A stretch of 64,000 nucleotides of DNA from contig NZ_LR134386.1 in the NCBI RefSeq assembly GCF_900637665.1, positions 5,138,501 through 5,202,500 on the forward strand, written 5' to 3'. This DNA comes from Chryseobacterium nakagawai. GTDB lineage: Bacteria > Bacteroidota > Bacteroidia > Flavobacteriales > Weeksellaceae. This document shows, piece by piece, positions 22,138 through 31,618 of this stretch (positions within the stretch are counted from its first letter, which is position 1; every line of letters begins with the position of its first letter). Both the position numbers and the translations under genes were made by a program. Under the pieces are notes generated by a model. It was not told the DNA's origin. It searched no databases and saw only the letters and a program-made list of their open reading frames with translations.

Positions 22138-22668
22138 ATGAAACAAATATTAATATTTTTACTCTTCGTTTTAAGTACATTTTTTTATGGTCAGGAGCTC
22201 CAATATGAAGGAGTTGTTAAAGTTGATTCGTTAACAACAAAAGAAGAACTTTATAACCGAGCTCGTAGCTGGTTTGCTGATACTTATAAAAGTGAAAAAG
22301 ATGTAATGAGTATTACAGATAAAGATCTTGGGGAAATTTCAGGAAATGGAGCTATAAGATTTGAACCAAAAACATTTTATTTTGGTTCTATGTGTGCAAG
22401 AGGATGGATAATGTATAAGATAAATATTTATATAAAGGAAGGTCGTTATAAATATAATTTCCATACTTTCATACATGAAGGCACAAGATGTCCAGGCGGA
22501 GGAGGACTCGTTTCCTTTGGTCTTCTAACTTCAGATAAAGAACATAAAACTGAATCAAATAAGGGTTGGAGAGAAGTTAAAGAAGTGGTTAATAAACACA
22601 TGGAAGATCTAATAAAATCATTAAATGAATTAATGAATAAAAAACACGAAACTAATAATGATTGGTAA
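22138..22668 (+). CDS. Secreted DUF4468-type protein, copy 2
   Basis: The 176-residue protein is a paralogue of the preceding gene: ELQYEGVVKVDSLTTKEELY, RSWFADTY, GEISGNGAIRFEP and a KINIYIKEGRYKYNFHTFIH block occupy the same positions, after a signal peptide ending YGQ. The ATG is 1 bp after the previous stop. Divergence across the whole length suggests an old duplication. Function unknown. Confidence 0.72.
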   Translation: MKQILIFLLFVLSTFFYGQELQYEGVVKVDSLTTKEELYNRARSWFADTYKSEKDVMSITDKDLGEISGNGAIRFEPKTFYFGSMCARGWIMYKINIYIKEGRYKYNFHTFIHEGTRCPGGGGLVSFGLLTSDKEHKTESNKGWREVKEVVNKHMEDLIKSLNELMNKKHETNNDW

Positions 22669-22669
22669 C

Positions 22670-23212
22670 ATGAAAAATCTACTCTTTTTATTTCTGATTA
22701 CTTCAAGCACTTTTTTGTATTGTCAGAATTTTTCTGATATTGAGGAATTTTCTAAATATATAGGAAAAGACTTTAATTCAATTCAAAATGATTATAAACT
22801 TTCTGCATCAGAAAGTGGAACTGAATTTGGAATTGATAGTAAGGTTTATAAATATAAAAGCTTTGCAATCATTATTTCTGAAATTGAAGATAATAATCTG
22901 ATTGGTGAAATTAATTTGACACCTATTAGTTCAAAAAACAACAGTGAAATTTGGTATCAGAATATTAAGGAAACAAATTCAAATCATAATTACTTTTTTG
23001 TAAAAGCTTTTATTAAAAATGAAAAAGACTCTTTCTTTGACAAAACAATTAATTATAATGAATTGATTAAGAAGGTCAGAGAAATTGGCATTTCTAACGA
23101 TGTATTAACTGAAATATGCTATAAAAAAGATATGTTATATTATAGTTTTTCTCTTTTTAGAAATTCTTTTTCTGTTAAAATTTCATCAGATAATCCTTTA
23201 AAAAATTTTTAA
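22670..23212 (+). CDS. Secreted protein, unknown
   Basis: The 180-residue protein starts at the ATG at 22670, where a signal peptide (MKNLLFLFLITSSTFLYCQ) begins directly; the frame also opens at 22658 but that overlaps the previous stop. The mature protein is polar, rich in Asn, Lys and Ser, with no motif I recognise. It ends the run of four secreted proteins. Confidence 0.62.
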   Translation: MKNLLFLFLITSSTFLYCQNFSDIEEFSKYIGKDFNSIQNDYKLSASESGTEFGIDSKVYKYKSFAIIISEIEDNNLIGEINLTPISSKNNSEIWYQNIKETNSNHNYFFVKAFIKNEKDSFFDKTINYNELIKKVREIGISNDVLTEICYKKDMLYYSFSLFRNSFSVKISSDNPLKNF

Positions 23213-23228
23213 AATTTTATAAAATAAA

Positions 23229-23543
23229 ATGGCCTACGAAAAGAAAAAGACACAAAGAGAAATAGACGTAGAAAATATTCCGGATGAATTCGGAGTACTG
23301 AAAAGATTTTACATAGGTGTTTTTTTTGTAATCGCTGTGGAGCGCATGCACGGCTTCAGAACTTTTTGTGAGAAGCACGGGCTAGACACAGGCAACCTCA
23401 GCCGCATCATAAAAACTCCAACAATGAAATTTAATCCTCAGCATCTATCTATATTAGTAATACATTATGGATTTTCTGCACATTGGTTAATAACTGGCGA
23501 AGGCCCAATGCGCTTAAATACTGAGTCAAACCCTGAAGAATAA
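23229..23543 (+). CDS. HTH regulator near attR, unknown target
   Basis: The 104-residue protein has a phage-repressor-like C-terminal region: RTFCEKHGLDTGNLSRIIK (HTH, about 45-63) and HYGFSAHWLITGEGPM, an ending shared by many phage CI/XRE-type regulators in Bacteroidetes. It is the last gene before the attachment site. It might control the secreted-protein genes or excision; an independent regulator is equally possible. Confidence 0.7.
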   Translation: MAYEKKKTQREIDVENIPDEFGVLKRFYIGVFFVIAVERMHGFRTFCEKHGLDTGNLSRIIKTPTMKFNPQHLSILVIHYGFSAHWLITGEGPMRLNTESNPEE

Positions 23544-23661
23544 AGGAAATATTAATCAGAATGCTTGAGTAAAAAGAGTAAAAAAAGAGTAAAGGATTTG
23601 ATAAATTTTATCATAAAATATGGCTCTAAACATGATAAAACAGACGTTTTTTAACGTGTGC

Positions 23662-23680
23662 CGAATCCCTCCAACTCCAC
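23662..23680 (+). other. Likely attR: 3' end of a tmRNA/tRNA-Ala-type gene
   Basis: CGAATCCCTCCAACTCCAC reads as the 3' half of a T arm, an acceptor strand CAACTCC and a discriminator A, with U at position 70 as in tmRNA and tRNA-Ala. No 5' half precedes it, so it is a 3' fragment as left by integration at an RNA gene. The intact gene and attL would lie left of the window. A strong terminator follows at 23,691, as expected for the original RNA gene. Confidence 0.55.
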
Positions 23681-23690
23681 AGAAATATAA

Positions 23691-23719
23691 AAAAACCACT
23701 GATTGATTCAGTGGTTTTT
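23691..23719. terminator. Strong bidirectional terminator at the prophage/chromosome junction
   Basis: A perfect 12-bp stem AAAAACCACTGA/TCAGTGGTTTTT with a 5-nt loop. It ends the leftward FMN-reductase gene and could be the original terminator of the RNA gene used as attachment site. Confidence 0.85.
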
Positions 23720-23738
23720 CTATTTTAAACTCTACATA

Positions 23739-24296
23739 TTACGAGCTACTATTCTTCTTAAACCATTCAATATAAGCATCTACAGCCTTCTGAAGAAAAC
23801 CTTTCATATCATCATTTAAGTTTCCGTTCTCATCCCATGCTTTATCAATATGAGGAAGATAAACTTCAGGTTGCTGCATCGCCGGAATATTAAGAAACAC
23901 CAAACTCTGTCTTAAGTGATGATTAGCCCCGAAAGCAGAGAGATTCCCTGGCGAATTACTAAATACTGCCCCTGGTTTTCCATCCCAACCATTTTTACCT
24001 GCCGGCCTAGAACCAACATCAATAGCATTTTTCAATACCGCAGGAACTGATCTGTTATATTCCGGAGTAATAAAAATAACTCCGCCAATATTTTTTATTT
24101 CATGTCTAAATTTCGCATAGGATTCCGGGACATTATTATAATCATCAAAATCCTGATTGTATATAGGTAAATTGTCAATTGAAATAATTTTAAATTCAAA
24201 ACCCTGAGGAGTCATAGGAAGTAATGCCTTCGCTATCTTTTTAGAGAAAGACTCTTTGCGCAAACTTCCTGCTATAAGTCCGATTACTGTATTCAT
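23739..24296 (-). CDS. NADPH-dependent FMN reductase family oxidoreductase
   Basis: The 185-residue flavodoxin-fold protein uses NAD(P)H to reduce FMN or quinones. It has the phosphate loop GSLRKESFS (about 10-18) and the family block TPEYNRSVPAVLKNAIDVGS (about 77-96), followed by a GAVFSNSPG loop. This matches the ChrR/YieF/azoreductase-like group, soluble and cytoplasmic. It is the first chromosomal gene after the prophage. Exact substrate is unknown. Confidence 0.85.
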   Translation of the reverse strand: MNTVIGLIAGSLRKESFSKKIAKALLPMTPQGFEFKIISIDNLPIYNQDFDDYNNVPESYAKFRHEIKNIGGVIFITPEYNRSVPAVLKNAIDVGSRPAGKNGWDGKPGAVFSNSPGNLSAFGANHHLRQSLVFLNIPAMQQPEVYLPHIDKAWDENGNLNDDMKGFLQKAVDAYIEWFKKNSSS

Positions 24297-24403
24297 ATGA
24301 TAAAATTTAGGTGATTGACATTATTGAAATAGCAAAAACAATGCGAAACATTAAATGATATGAAGTATACCGTTAATAAAAGATCCCAAATGGAACCTTA
24401 AAA

Positions 24404-25033
24404 TTATTTCATTTTTTTATAAAATTCGTAGAGAGCACCAATATCTGCTGAGCAAAGTATTGGAACAGCTTTTTCAAGAACATTTTCATCCCAATCCCAC
24501 CATTTCATTTCAAGAAGTAGCACGATATGTTGTTCACTGAATCTTTTTCTGATAGGCTTTGCAGGATTTCCTCCTACGATAGTATAAGGTTCTACATCTT
24601 TTGTCACCAATGCACGGCTGCCAATAACAGCCCCATCTCCGATTTTAATTCCAGCCATTACCATAGCCTCCGTACCAATCCAAACATCATTTCCAATAAC
24701 AGTATCCCCTGCCAATTCGAAAGCATTCTTACTATTTTGGAAACACTCTACTTCTGACATATAATAGAAAGGGAAACTTGAAATCCAATCATAACGGTGT
24801 CCTTGATTTCCACACATGATAAAACTGGCACCACTTCCAATAGAACAATAGGAACCAATAATTAATTTATCTACATCATTTCTGTCAGGAAGCAGATATC
24901 GAGCACAGTCATCAAAAGAGTGCCCATGGTAATATCCGGAGTAATAGGAATATTTACCGGCAATAATATTGGGGTTTTGAATATGGTCTTTTATGATTTT
25001 GCCTTTAAAAGGACTTTCAAAGAAATTTTTCAT
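24404..25033 (-). CDS. catB: CatB-type (xenobiotic) acetyltransferase
   Basis: The 209-residue protein matches type B chloramphenicol acetyltransferases (Vat/CatB group of left-handed beta-helix enzymes) in length and motifs: [18 protein letters not shown] near the N-terminus, the [20 protein letters not shown] block (about 73-92) with the catalytic-region His, and hexapeptide repeats [20 protein letters not shown]. The C-terminal [16 protein letters not shown] is also typical. It uses acetyl-CoA; chloramphenicol or a related substrate is inferred, and resistance is not proven. Confidence 0.85.
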   Translation of the reverse strand: MKNFFESPFKGKIIKDHIQNPNIIAGKYSYYSGYYHGHSFDDCARYLLPDRNDVDKLIIGSYCSIGSGASFIMCGNQGHRYDWISSFPFYYMSEVECFQNSKNAFELAGDTVIGNDVWIGTEAMVMAGIKIGDGAVIGSRALVTKDVEPYTIVGGNPAKPIRKRFSEQHIVLLLEMKWWDWDENVLEKAVPILCSADIGALYEFYKKMK

Positions 25034-25386
25034 TTTTTAGCTTTTTAAATATAACAATAGAGGAAAGAGAACAGCTATAAGCCATTCTTTATGGAAAACG
25101 AATTTGTTAATTCAAAAAAGCTAATGTGTTAATTTCATAACACACAAATATAGGTAAAAAAGCATAGACTTTTCATTCTTTTTTATTCCGAAAAAGTCAA
25201 AATTTGACCTTTTTCAACCTTTTTGTTTAGAAAATTTTTCGATTCATTTGAAAATAAAAATTAAACACTTCTACTACAGCTAAATATAAATAGCTGAAAA
25301 CTAAAACACTAAACCTAGCATATCTAAAATGAAAAGTCTCTGTCCACAAAAAAGACTAAAAAAATGTTTTATCGTAAAGAATTTTA
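25034..25386. other. Intergenic region between catB and acpP
   Basis: AT-rich divergent region. On the minus strand TATATTTG (25152-25145) is a possible -7 box for catB with a leader of about 100 nt. The acpP promoter box lies at its right end (25387). No gene or RNA is seen. Confidence 0.5.
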
Positions 25387-25394
25387 TATATTTG
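25387..25394 (+). promoter_or_regulatory. -7 element of the acpP operon
   Basis: TATATTTG fits TAnnTTTG and lies 31 bp before the acpP ATG. The -33 region at 25363-25370 reads ATGTTTT, a weak match. It would drive the acpP-fabF-rnc-pyk operon. Confidence 0.6.
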
Positions 25395-25425
25395 CAGCAT
25401 CTAACAATTAAAAAAATAATTTACT

Positions 25426-25665
25426 ATGTCAGACATTGCATCAAGAGTAAAAGCTATCATCGCTGATAAGCTTGACGTTGAAGAAACAGAAGTAACTCCT
25501 GAAGCTAGCTTCACTAACGATTTAGGAGCAGATTCACTAGATACAGTTGAGTTAATCATGGAATTCGAAAAAGAATTTAATATTCAGATCCCTGATGACC
25601 AAGCTGAAAAAATTACTACTGTAGGGCACGCTATCGCTTACATCGAAGAAGTAGTAAATAAATAA
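25426..25665 (+). CDS. acpP: Acyl carrier protein
   Basis: The 79-residue acidic protein carries growing acyl chains on a phosphopantetheine arm in type II fatty-acid synthesis. The attachment motif [15 protein letters not shown] is intact, with Ser37 as the modified residue. Length and composition are standard. It is the first gene of an operon with fabF (34 bp downstream), the usual pairing. Confidence 0.98.
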   Translation: MSDIASRVKAIIADKLDVEETEVTPEASFTNDLGADSLDTVELIMEFEKEFNIQIPDDQAEKITTVGHAIAYIEEVVNK

Positions 25666-25699
25666 TATTCTTCAACAAAAAAGAAATTAAACAAAGTTT

Positions 25700-26944
25700 A
25701 TGGAATTAAAAAGAGTAGTTGTAACAGGTTTTGGAGCAATAACACCAATCGGAAATAATGCAAAAGAATACTGGGAAAATCTTGTGAAAGGTGAGAGCGG
25801 AGCCGCTCCGATTACTCTTTTTGATGCCACAAACTTTAAAACTAAGTTTGCTTGCGAGGTAAAAAATTTCGATCCATTACAGCATTTCGATAAGAAAGAG
25901 TCTAAAAAAATGGACCGAAATACTCAATTGGGACTTGTTGCTGCTAAAGAAGCAGTAGAACATTCTGGTATTATTGAAGATAATGTAGATAAAAACAGAG
26001 TTGGTGTAATTTGGGGCTCCGGAATCGGAGGTCTGGAAACATTTGAAACGGAAGTTTTAGGATGGGCTAATACCGAAATTCCTAGATTTAATCCATTCTT
26101 TATTCCTAAAATGATTGCTGATATGACTCCTGGTCAGATCTCAATTGAATATGGTTTCCACGGACCAAATTATACAACGGTATCTGCATGTGCATCTTCA
26201 GCAAATGCTATAATTGATTCCAAAATGCTTATCCAATTAGGAAAAGCAGACGTGATTGTGTGCGGAGGCTCTGAAGCAGCCGTTACAGCAAGTGGTGTCG
26301 GTGGATTTAATGCAATGATGGCACTTTCTACAAGAAATGATGATCCTACAACAGCTTCAAGACCTTTTGACAAAGACAGAGATGGATTTGTATTAGGTGA
26401 AGGTGCTGGATGTATTATTCTTGAAGAATACGAGCACGCGGTAAAACGTGGTGCTACAATTTATGCAGAATTATTAGGAGGTGGTATGAGTGCTGATGCA
26501 TATCATATGACGGCTCCTCATCCTGAAGGCCTTGGTGCTTATCTAGTAATGAAAAACTGTTTGGAAGATGCAGGTTTAACTGCTGATGAAGTAGATCATA
26601 TCAACATGCATGGTACCTCTACTCCATTAGGAGACATCGCAGAATCCAACGCAATTTCGAAGTTATTAGGCGAGCATGCTTTTGACATTCAGATCAATTC
26701 TACAAAGTCAATGACAGGTCACCTTTTGGGGGCAGCCGGTGTTATTGAGGCTATCGCTGCGTTAGGAACGATTATTCATGGTATTGTTCCTCCTACCATC
26801 AACCATTTCACTGATGATGAAAAGATTGACAGCAGATTAAACTTTACGTTTAATACTGCCGTTAAGAAAGATGTAAAAGTAGCCATGAGCAATACTTTTG
26901 GATTTGGCGGGCATAACGCTTGCGTTCTATTTAAGAAAATCTAA
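25700..26944 (+). CDS. fabF: Beta-ketoacyl-ACP synthase II
   Basis: FabF condenses malonyl-ACP with acyl-ACP to elongate fatty acids. The 414-residue protein is full length with the Cys-His-His triad: the nucleophile in TVSACASSANAI (about 160-171), His in NMHGTSTPLGD (about 302) and His in STKSMTGHLLGAAG (about 338). It follows acpP and precedes rnc, an arrangement conserved in many bacteria. Confidence 0.98.
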   Translation: MELKRVVVTGFGAITPIGNNAKEYWENLVKGESGAAPITLFDATNFKTKFACEVKNFDPLQHFDKKESKKMDRNTQLGLVAAKEAVEHSGIIEDNVDKNRVGVIWGSGIGGLETFETEVLGWANTEIPRFNPFFIPKMIADMTPGQISIEYGFHGPNYTTVSACASSANAIIDSKMLIQLGKADVIVCGGSEAAVTASGVGGFNAMMALSTRNDDPTTASRPFDKDRDGFVLGEGAGCIILEEYEHAVKRGATIYAELLGGGMSADAYHMTAPHPEGLGAYLVMKNCLEDAGLTADEVDHINMHGTSTPLGDIAESNAISKLLGEHAFDIQINSTKSMTGHLLGAAGVIEAIAALGTIIHGIVPPTINHFTDDEKIDSRLNFTFNTAVKKDVKVAMSNTFGFGGHNACVLFKKI

Positions 26945-26953
26945 ATTCAATGA

Positions 26954-27718
26954 ATGGAGTTACAGAAATACTTTTCTAAATTCCTTCTCAAAAAAAGAAA
27001 AAGACAGTTAACGGAAAGAGATTATTTTCTCAGCACTGAACTTAAAAAAGTTTTGGGTGCAGAGGTACAAAATATTGCTCTTTACCGCGAAGCTTTTTCT
27101 TTAAAAAATTCTTCTAAAAATCAAGACATCAACTACGAAAGGCTTGAATTTTTGGGAGATTCTGTTTTGGGTACAATTATTTCTTGTCATTTGTTCCAGA
27201 CCTATCCTCAGGCTAACGAAGGATATCTGACACAAATGAAATCTAAGATTGTTAATAGGAAAAATCTTAATAAATTAGGGGAAGACCTTAGGCTTACAGA
27301 TCTTCTGCAGAAGCAGAATAACTCTGCGGCTTTAGGTGAAAATATCTCCGGGAATTTATTTGAAGCTTTAATAGGGGCCATTTATTTGGATTTCCATTAT
27401 GATTTTTGCAGAAAGATTATAATGGAAAAACTTCTGACGCCTTCCGAGATTAACAAACTTGAAAATAAAATTGTCAGCTACAAAGGTCTCCTTCTCGAAT
27501 GGAGCCAGAAAAAGAAGGTAAATATAAAGTACGAAACTTGCGAGGAAATACAGGCTAATAAGGCAGTCATGTTCCGTTGTCATGTATGGCTGGGAGATGA
27601 AAAGATTGCTAATGCTACAGATACCTCCAAGAAAAAGGCTGAGGAAAAGGCAGCACAGAGGGCTTTTTATATTTTAAATAAAAAAGAAAACATACTTGGA
27701 AATTCAAAAACTTTATGA
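26954..27718 (+). CDS. rnc: Ribonuclease III
   Basis: RNase III cuts double-stranded RNA in rRNA and mRNA processing. The 254-residue protein has the signature ERLEFLGDSVLG (about residues 64-75), the second acidic site FEALIGAIYLD (about 136-146) and a C-terminal double-stranded RNA-binding domain ending in KKKAEEKAAQRAFYIL. An N-terminal extension of about 25 residues is present. The start is 9 bp after fabF, and the end overlaps the next gene. Confidence 0.96.
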   Translation: MELQKYFSKFLLKKRKRQLTERDYFLSTELKKVLGAEVQNIALYREAFSLKNSSKNQDINYERLEFLGDSVLGTIISCHLFQTYPQANEGYLTQMKSKIVNRKNLNKLGEDLRLTDLLQKQNNSAALGENISGNLFEALIGAIYLDFHYDFCRKIIMEKLLTPSEINKLENKIVSYKGLLLEWSQKKKVNIKYETCEEIQANKAVMFRCHVWLGDEKIANATDTSKKKAEEKAAQRAFYILNKKENILGNSKTL

Positions 27719-28169
27719 TCTTGATGATATAGAATTTGAAGATATTGCCATAGGATTGGTAAGATTAGCAAAAGATATACCCGCTCATGAGTTTTTCTAC
27801 AAAATAAATCAACTTAACAATCTCAGTTTTTCAAGAAAAAAAGATCTTGTCTTTCATGGGGGTTATTATGATTATCTTTTTCCTAGGTTTGAGGCCTACC
27901 ACAAGTTTTCTAAGACCTGTTTCACCTTTATTTCAAATAAATCTTCTGAAAGTAAACAAAAAAAAGTTCAAACCGAGCTCTTTACAGAAGAAGAAAACAT
28001 TAAATTTTTATTAAATAATCAGGTAGATGTGGAATATATTCTGCATAGTTCGGATCAGTTTCCTGATTTTTCCGTAATTTTGCTCCCTGAAAATCTTGTG
28101 TTTCCAATTCAAGACTATACACTGAGTTCTGATGAGGAACTTTATCAAATTATCCAGTATTATGAATAA
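27696..28169 (+). CDS. IPExxxVDY family protein
   Basis: The 157-residue protein belongs to a family limited to Bacteroidetes that lies between rnc and pyk. It opens with LDDIEFEDIAIGLVRLAKDI and ends in PENLVFPIQDYTLSSDEELY, the position of the IPExxxVDY motif. There is no ATG in front; the TTG at 27696 is the likely start, overlapping rnc by 23 bp. Function is unknown; the conserved place suggests a link to RNA or central metabolism only by context. Confidence 0.8.
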   Translation: MEIQKLYDLDDIEFEDIAIGLVRLAKDIPAHEFFYKINQLNNLSFSRKKDLVFHGGYYDYLFPRFEAYHKFSKTCFTFISNKSSESKQKKVQTELFTEEENIKFLLNNQVDVEYILHSSDQFPDFSVILLPENLVFPIQDYTLSSDEELYQIIQYYE

Positions 28170-29607
28170 GTATTTAAAGAAGACAAAAATTATCGCAACA
28201 CTAGGCCCTGCTTCTTCATCGAAGGAGGTAATGTTAGATCTGATGAAAGCGGGTGTTGATATTTTCAGAATAAATTTTTCCCATGCAGATTACGACTTAG
28301 TTCGAAACAATATTGAAATAATTAGAGAACTAAATAGCGAATACGGGTATTCCGTGGGAATCTTAGGAGACCTTCAAGGACCTAAGCTAAGAGTAGGTGT
28401 CGTAAAGGAAGGGTCTTACTTGAATCCTGGGGATATTCTTACCTTCACTAATGAAAAGATCGAGGGGGATTCTACTAAGGTATACATGACTTACCAACAG
28501 TTTCCACAGGATGTGAAAGTAGGCGAACGAATCTTAATTGATGATGGTAAACTCGTATTAGAGGTTACTGAAACTAACGAAGTAGATACTGTAAAGGCTA
28601 AAACGATTCAAGGGGGACCTTTAAGCTCTAAAAAAGGAGTTAATCTTCCTAATACATTGGTATCTCTTCCTGCATTAACAGAGAAGGATATTCAGGATGC
28701 TAATTTCATGCTTGACATGGAGGTAGATTGGATCGCTCTATCTTTTGTACGTCATGCGCAGGATATCATCGACTTGAAAGAATTAATTGCAAAACATCCA
28801 AACGGTAAATTCAAAACTCCGATTATTGCGAAGATTGAAAAGCCTGAAGGGGTTAAAAATATTGAAGAAATCTTATTGGAATGTGACGGATTAATGGTTG
28901 CCCGTGGTGACTTAGGAGTTGAAGTTCCAATGGAAGAGGTTCCTGCCATTCAGAAAAACCTGGTAGAGAAGGCAAGATTCTACTCTAAGCCGGTAATCAT
29001 CGCAACACAGATGATGGAAACAATGATCAACAGCTTAACGCCAACCAGAGCGGAAGTAAATGACGTTGCGAACTCTGTGCTAGATGGTGCTGATGCAGTA
29101 ATGCTTTCAGGAGAAACTTCTGTAGGAAGATATCCGGTACAGGTGGTAGAAAATATGGCTAAAATTGTGAAAAACATTGAAACCACTCACTTCTACCAAC
29201 ACAAGAATGAACCGATTGAAAAAGACTATAACTGTATCGATGAGAGATTCATTACCAACAGAGTATGTCTTGCAGCAGTAAGAATTGCTAAAACAACGAA
29301 TGTTTCTGCAATCGTAACGCTTACACATTCTGGTTATACTGCTTTCCAACTGGCAGCACACAGACCAAACTCTCATATCATTGTGTACAGTGGTAACAGA
29401 AGAGTAATTGCTATGCTCAACCTTCTTTGGGGTGTTCATGCTTATTACTATGATATGAAAAAGTCTACTGACGAAACGATTATCCAGGTAAATATGTTAA
29501 CCCATAACTACGGTTATATTGAAACTGGTGACTTCGTTATCAACATCAATGCAACTCCATCATATGAAGGTGGAAAAACGAATACGTTGAGATTAACGAC
29601 AGTTTAA
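28162..29607 (+). CDS. pyk: Pyruvate kinase
   Basis: Pyruvate kinase makes pyruvate and ATP from phosphoenolpyruvate in the last step of glycolysis. The 481-residue protein has KTKIIATLGPASS at the N-terminus, the metal/substrate region KIEKPEGVKNIEEIL, MVARGDLGVEVPMEEVP and the active-site lysine neighbourhood ATQMMETMINSLTPTRAEVNDVAN. The ATG at 28162 overlaps the previous stop (ATGAATAA) and is preferred over the ATG at 28132. The C-terminal regulatory domain is complete. Confidence 0.97.
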   Translation: MNKYLKKTKIIATLGPASSSKEVMLDLMKAGVDIFRINFSHADYDLVRNNIEIIRELNSEYGYSVGILGDLQGPKLRVGVVKEGSYLNPGDILTFTNEKIEGDSTKVYMTYQQFPQDVKVGERILIDDGKLVLEVTETNEVDTVKAKTIQGGPLSSKKGVNLPNTLVSLPALTEKDIQDANFMLDMEVDWIALSFVRHAQDIIDLKELIAKHPNGKFKTPIIAKIEKPEGVKNIEEILLECDGLMVARGDLGVEVPMEEVPAIQKNLVEKARFYSKPVIIATQMMETMINSLTPTRAEVNDVANSVLDGADAVMLSGETSVGRYPVQVVENMAKIVKNIETTHFYQHKNEPIEKDYNCIDERFITNRVCLAAVRIAKTTNVSAIVTLTHSGYTAFQLAAHRPNSHIIVYSGNRRVIAMLNLLWGVHAYYYDMKKSTDETIIQVNMLTHNYGYIETGDFVININATPSYEGGKTNTLRLTTV

Positions 29608-29643
29608 AAGCAATAAGCAAAGTTACTTTTTGCCAAAGCATAC

Positions 29644-29679
29644 AAAAAACTCCCGGAAATTAATTTCCGGGAGTTTTTT
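29644..29679. terminator. Terminator after pyk
   Basis: A long perfect palindrome AACTCCCGGAAAT/ATTTCCGGGAGTT is flanked by A and T runs. It ends the rightward pyk operon and the leftward WG-repeat gene (stop at 29678 lies inside). Confidence 0.9.
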
Positions 29680-31615
29680 ACTTAAAATCATTACTGATAA
29701 ATCTATCTTTGTAATAATATTCATAGTTGTTTTTGTAGAGATCAAATAAAATCCCATCAGTAGAAATTCCTATTCCGTTAGAATAAGACCAAACTTTATT
29801 GTAAAACTTCAAGAATTGGCTTCCATTAAGATTCAATATATAAGAAGTATCCTGATCTCTTAAATATATTAACCGCTCATCAAGAACAATTGGTTCTGCA
29901 AATTTCGGATAGCTAAGAATAAAATCTGTTTTAAAAACCATATTATTATTTTCATCAATACCAACAAGGTTTTTATCTTTAAACAAATAATAAATACCGT
30001 TTTCAAGCAAAGCATAACTTTTATTATATTCTGCAGGAATTACTTTCCCATTCTTTGTCATAATCCCCATTTTAGAATTCTTACCGTAGGCAATAAAATT
30101 CTCATAAGGCTCCTGAAAATCAAATTCAAAAGGATCTATTGTCTTATTAGTATAATCAATAGTCCCCACTTTATCATTTATTTTCCAAATAAAAAAATAA
30201 GATTTTATATTATTAATCTGAGTCGTATCTTTAATGTAATAGATATCCCTTGAAGCAGAATATTCGTTGGTAAAAGGAAGAATAGTTGTATTATTAGTAC
30301 TAATCAGACCTGTCTTAAGACCTAAATTAGTAGCGAGAAAGTAACCTGTATTATCAACAGGATTAATATCCTCATAAATATAAGGAACTAATAATTTTCC
30401 ATTAAAATCAAGAATGCCTTTCTTCTTATTCTTACCTATTGCTACAAAATATTTATTTTCCAGAATTGACTTTTTATCAGTAAAAGAAACTGTTTCTGAC
30501 AAATTATTTAAGTATATAGCATCGGTTTTTTTAAATTTCACCTTTTTTATATCAATAAAATTCAAGGTTCCATCTTTTTTTTCAAAAACATAAACCGGAG
30601 AATCAACAGTATCTCTTAATGCATGACTTTCAATGTAAATATTCGGAGATTTTAAAACCTCTTTCCCCTTCAAATTTAATAATCCAATATTTTCTTTATC
30701 CAAAAATAAAATTGAACTGCCATATTGTTTAAGATAGTCATATTGTTTAGACTTTACAAAACCATTATTATTAATCAGAAAGTATTTTTCTTCATTTCTT
30801 ACAATAACGGTATTACTACCTTTAATACTCTCAGAAATATAATCTATTAAAAGATTATTATTAAAAGGGATTTTGGTATAAGGGTTAAGGAGGCTATACT
30901 TTGTTACTTCACTGTTAATATATAATCCCACAAAAAGGAATCCATTACGAGAATCTATTGATTTGTATTTAAAACCGGTTAAAGGCTTGCCTTCCTTATC
31001 TAAAAAGTCCTCTCTATTATTTGTATAAGCCTTTAATCGATAATCATTCCCTCTATTTAAAATCAATATTCTATATTCTCCTTTTGAATCTGCTACAACC
31101 TTTAAAGAAGACGCATCAAGTATCTTTTGAATGTTATTTATACGACAGTCATAAAAATCACCACTTTTATCTTTTTTCACCTCATCAAAATAATCAGAAA
31201 CTTTTTTATTTTGACTGTCAACAAAGTAATAATATGCTTTTCTCTCCTGTCTAACACAAGGTTTCTGGCTGCCGCATTTGTATTCTGTACTGATTTCAAC
31301 GTTATCTTTGACTAATATATATCCGTTCTCAAAAGGTGAAACAGATATATATTTTGGTGGGATTATTTCTTCCTTCTTTAGATTAATATACCCCCAATAA
31401 GGAATCCCACTGCCATCTTCTTTTAAAATACGAGCATATTTCACTTCAGACTTTGGAGAGACCTCGTGAAATACGCCTATAATTTTATATTCTTTCTTTA
31501 GATATTTAATCTCCACAGAATCTGTAACCACTCCCAATCTATCTATAGTAAGCTGCTTTTGGGCAAAGCTTAAAATAAATCCAAACAGAAAAGATAATAA
31601 GAGTGATTTCTTCAT
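29678..31615 (-). CDS. Secreted WG-repeat protein
   Basis: The 645-residue protein has a signal peptide (MKKSLLLSFLFGFILSFAQ) and many WG-type repeats, where a short beta motif such as WGYINLKKEEIIPPKY (about 80-95), KKGILDFNGKLLVPYIYEDI and KMGIMTKNGKVIPAEYN recurs with G-x-x-x-x-x-G-x-x-x-x-P-x-x-Y/F spacing. Such proteins are common in Bacteroidetes, periplasmic or surface, with unknown roles, possibly in binding. It lies 3 bp downstream of the aldehyde dehydrogenase gene, so the two may share a transcript. Confidence 0.8.
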   Translation of the reverse strand: MKKSLLLSFLFGFILSFAQKQLTIDRLGVVTDSVEIKYLKKEYKIIGVFHEVSPKSEVKYARILKEDGSGIPYWGYINLKKEEIIPPKYISVSPFENGYILVKDNVEISTEYKCGSQKPCVRQERKAYYYFVDSQNKKVSDYFDEVKKDKSGDFYDCRINNIQKILDASSLKVVADSKGEYRILILNRGNDYRLKAYTNNREDFLDKEGKPLTGFKYKSIDSRNGFLFVGLYINSEVTKYSLLNPYTKIPFNNNLLIDYISESIKGSNTVIVRNEEKYFLINNNGFVKSKQYDYLKQYGSSILFLDKENIGLLNLKGKEVLKSPNIYIESHALRDTVDSPVYVFEKKDGTLNFIDIKKVKFKKTDAIYLNNLSETVSFTDKKSILENKYFVAIGKNKKKGILDFNGKLLVPYIYEDINPVDNTGYFLATNLGLKTGLISTNNTTILPFTNEYSASRDIYYIKDTTQINNIKSYFFIWKINDKVGTIDYTNKTIDPFEFDFQEPYENFIAYGKNSKMGIMTKNGKVIPAEYNKSYALLENGIYYLFKDKNLVGIDENNNMVFKTDFILSYPKFAEPIVLDERLIYLRDQDTSYILNLNGSQFLKFYNKVWSYSNGIGISTDGILFDLYKNNYEYYYKDRFISNDFK

Positions 31616-31618
31616 ATA

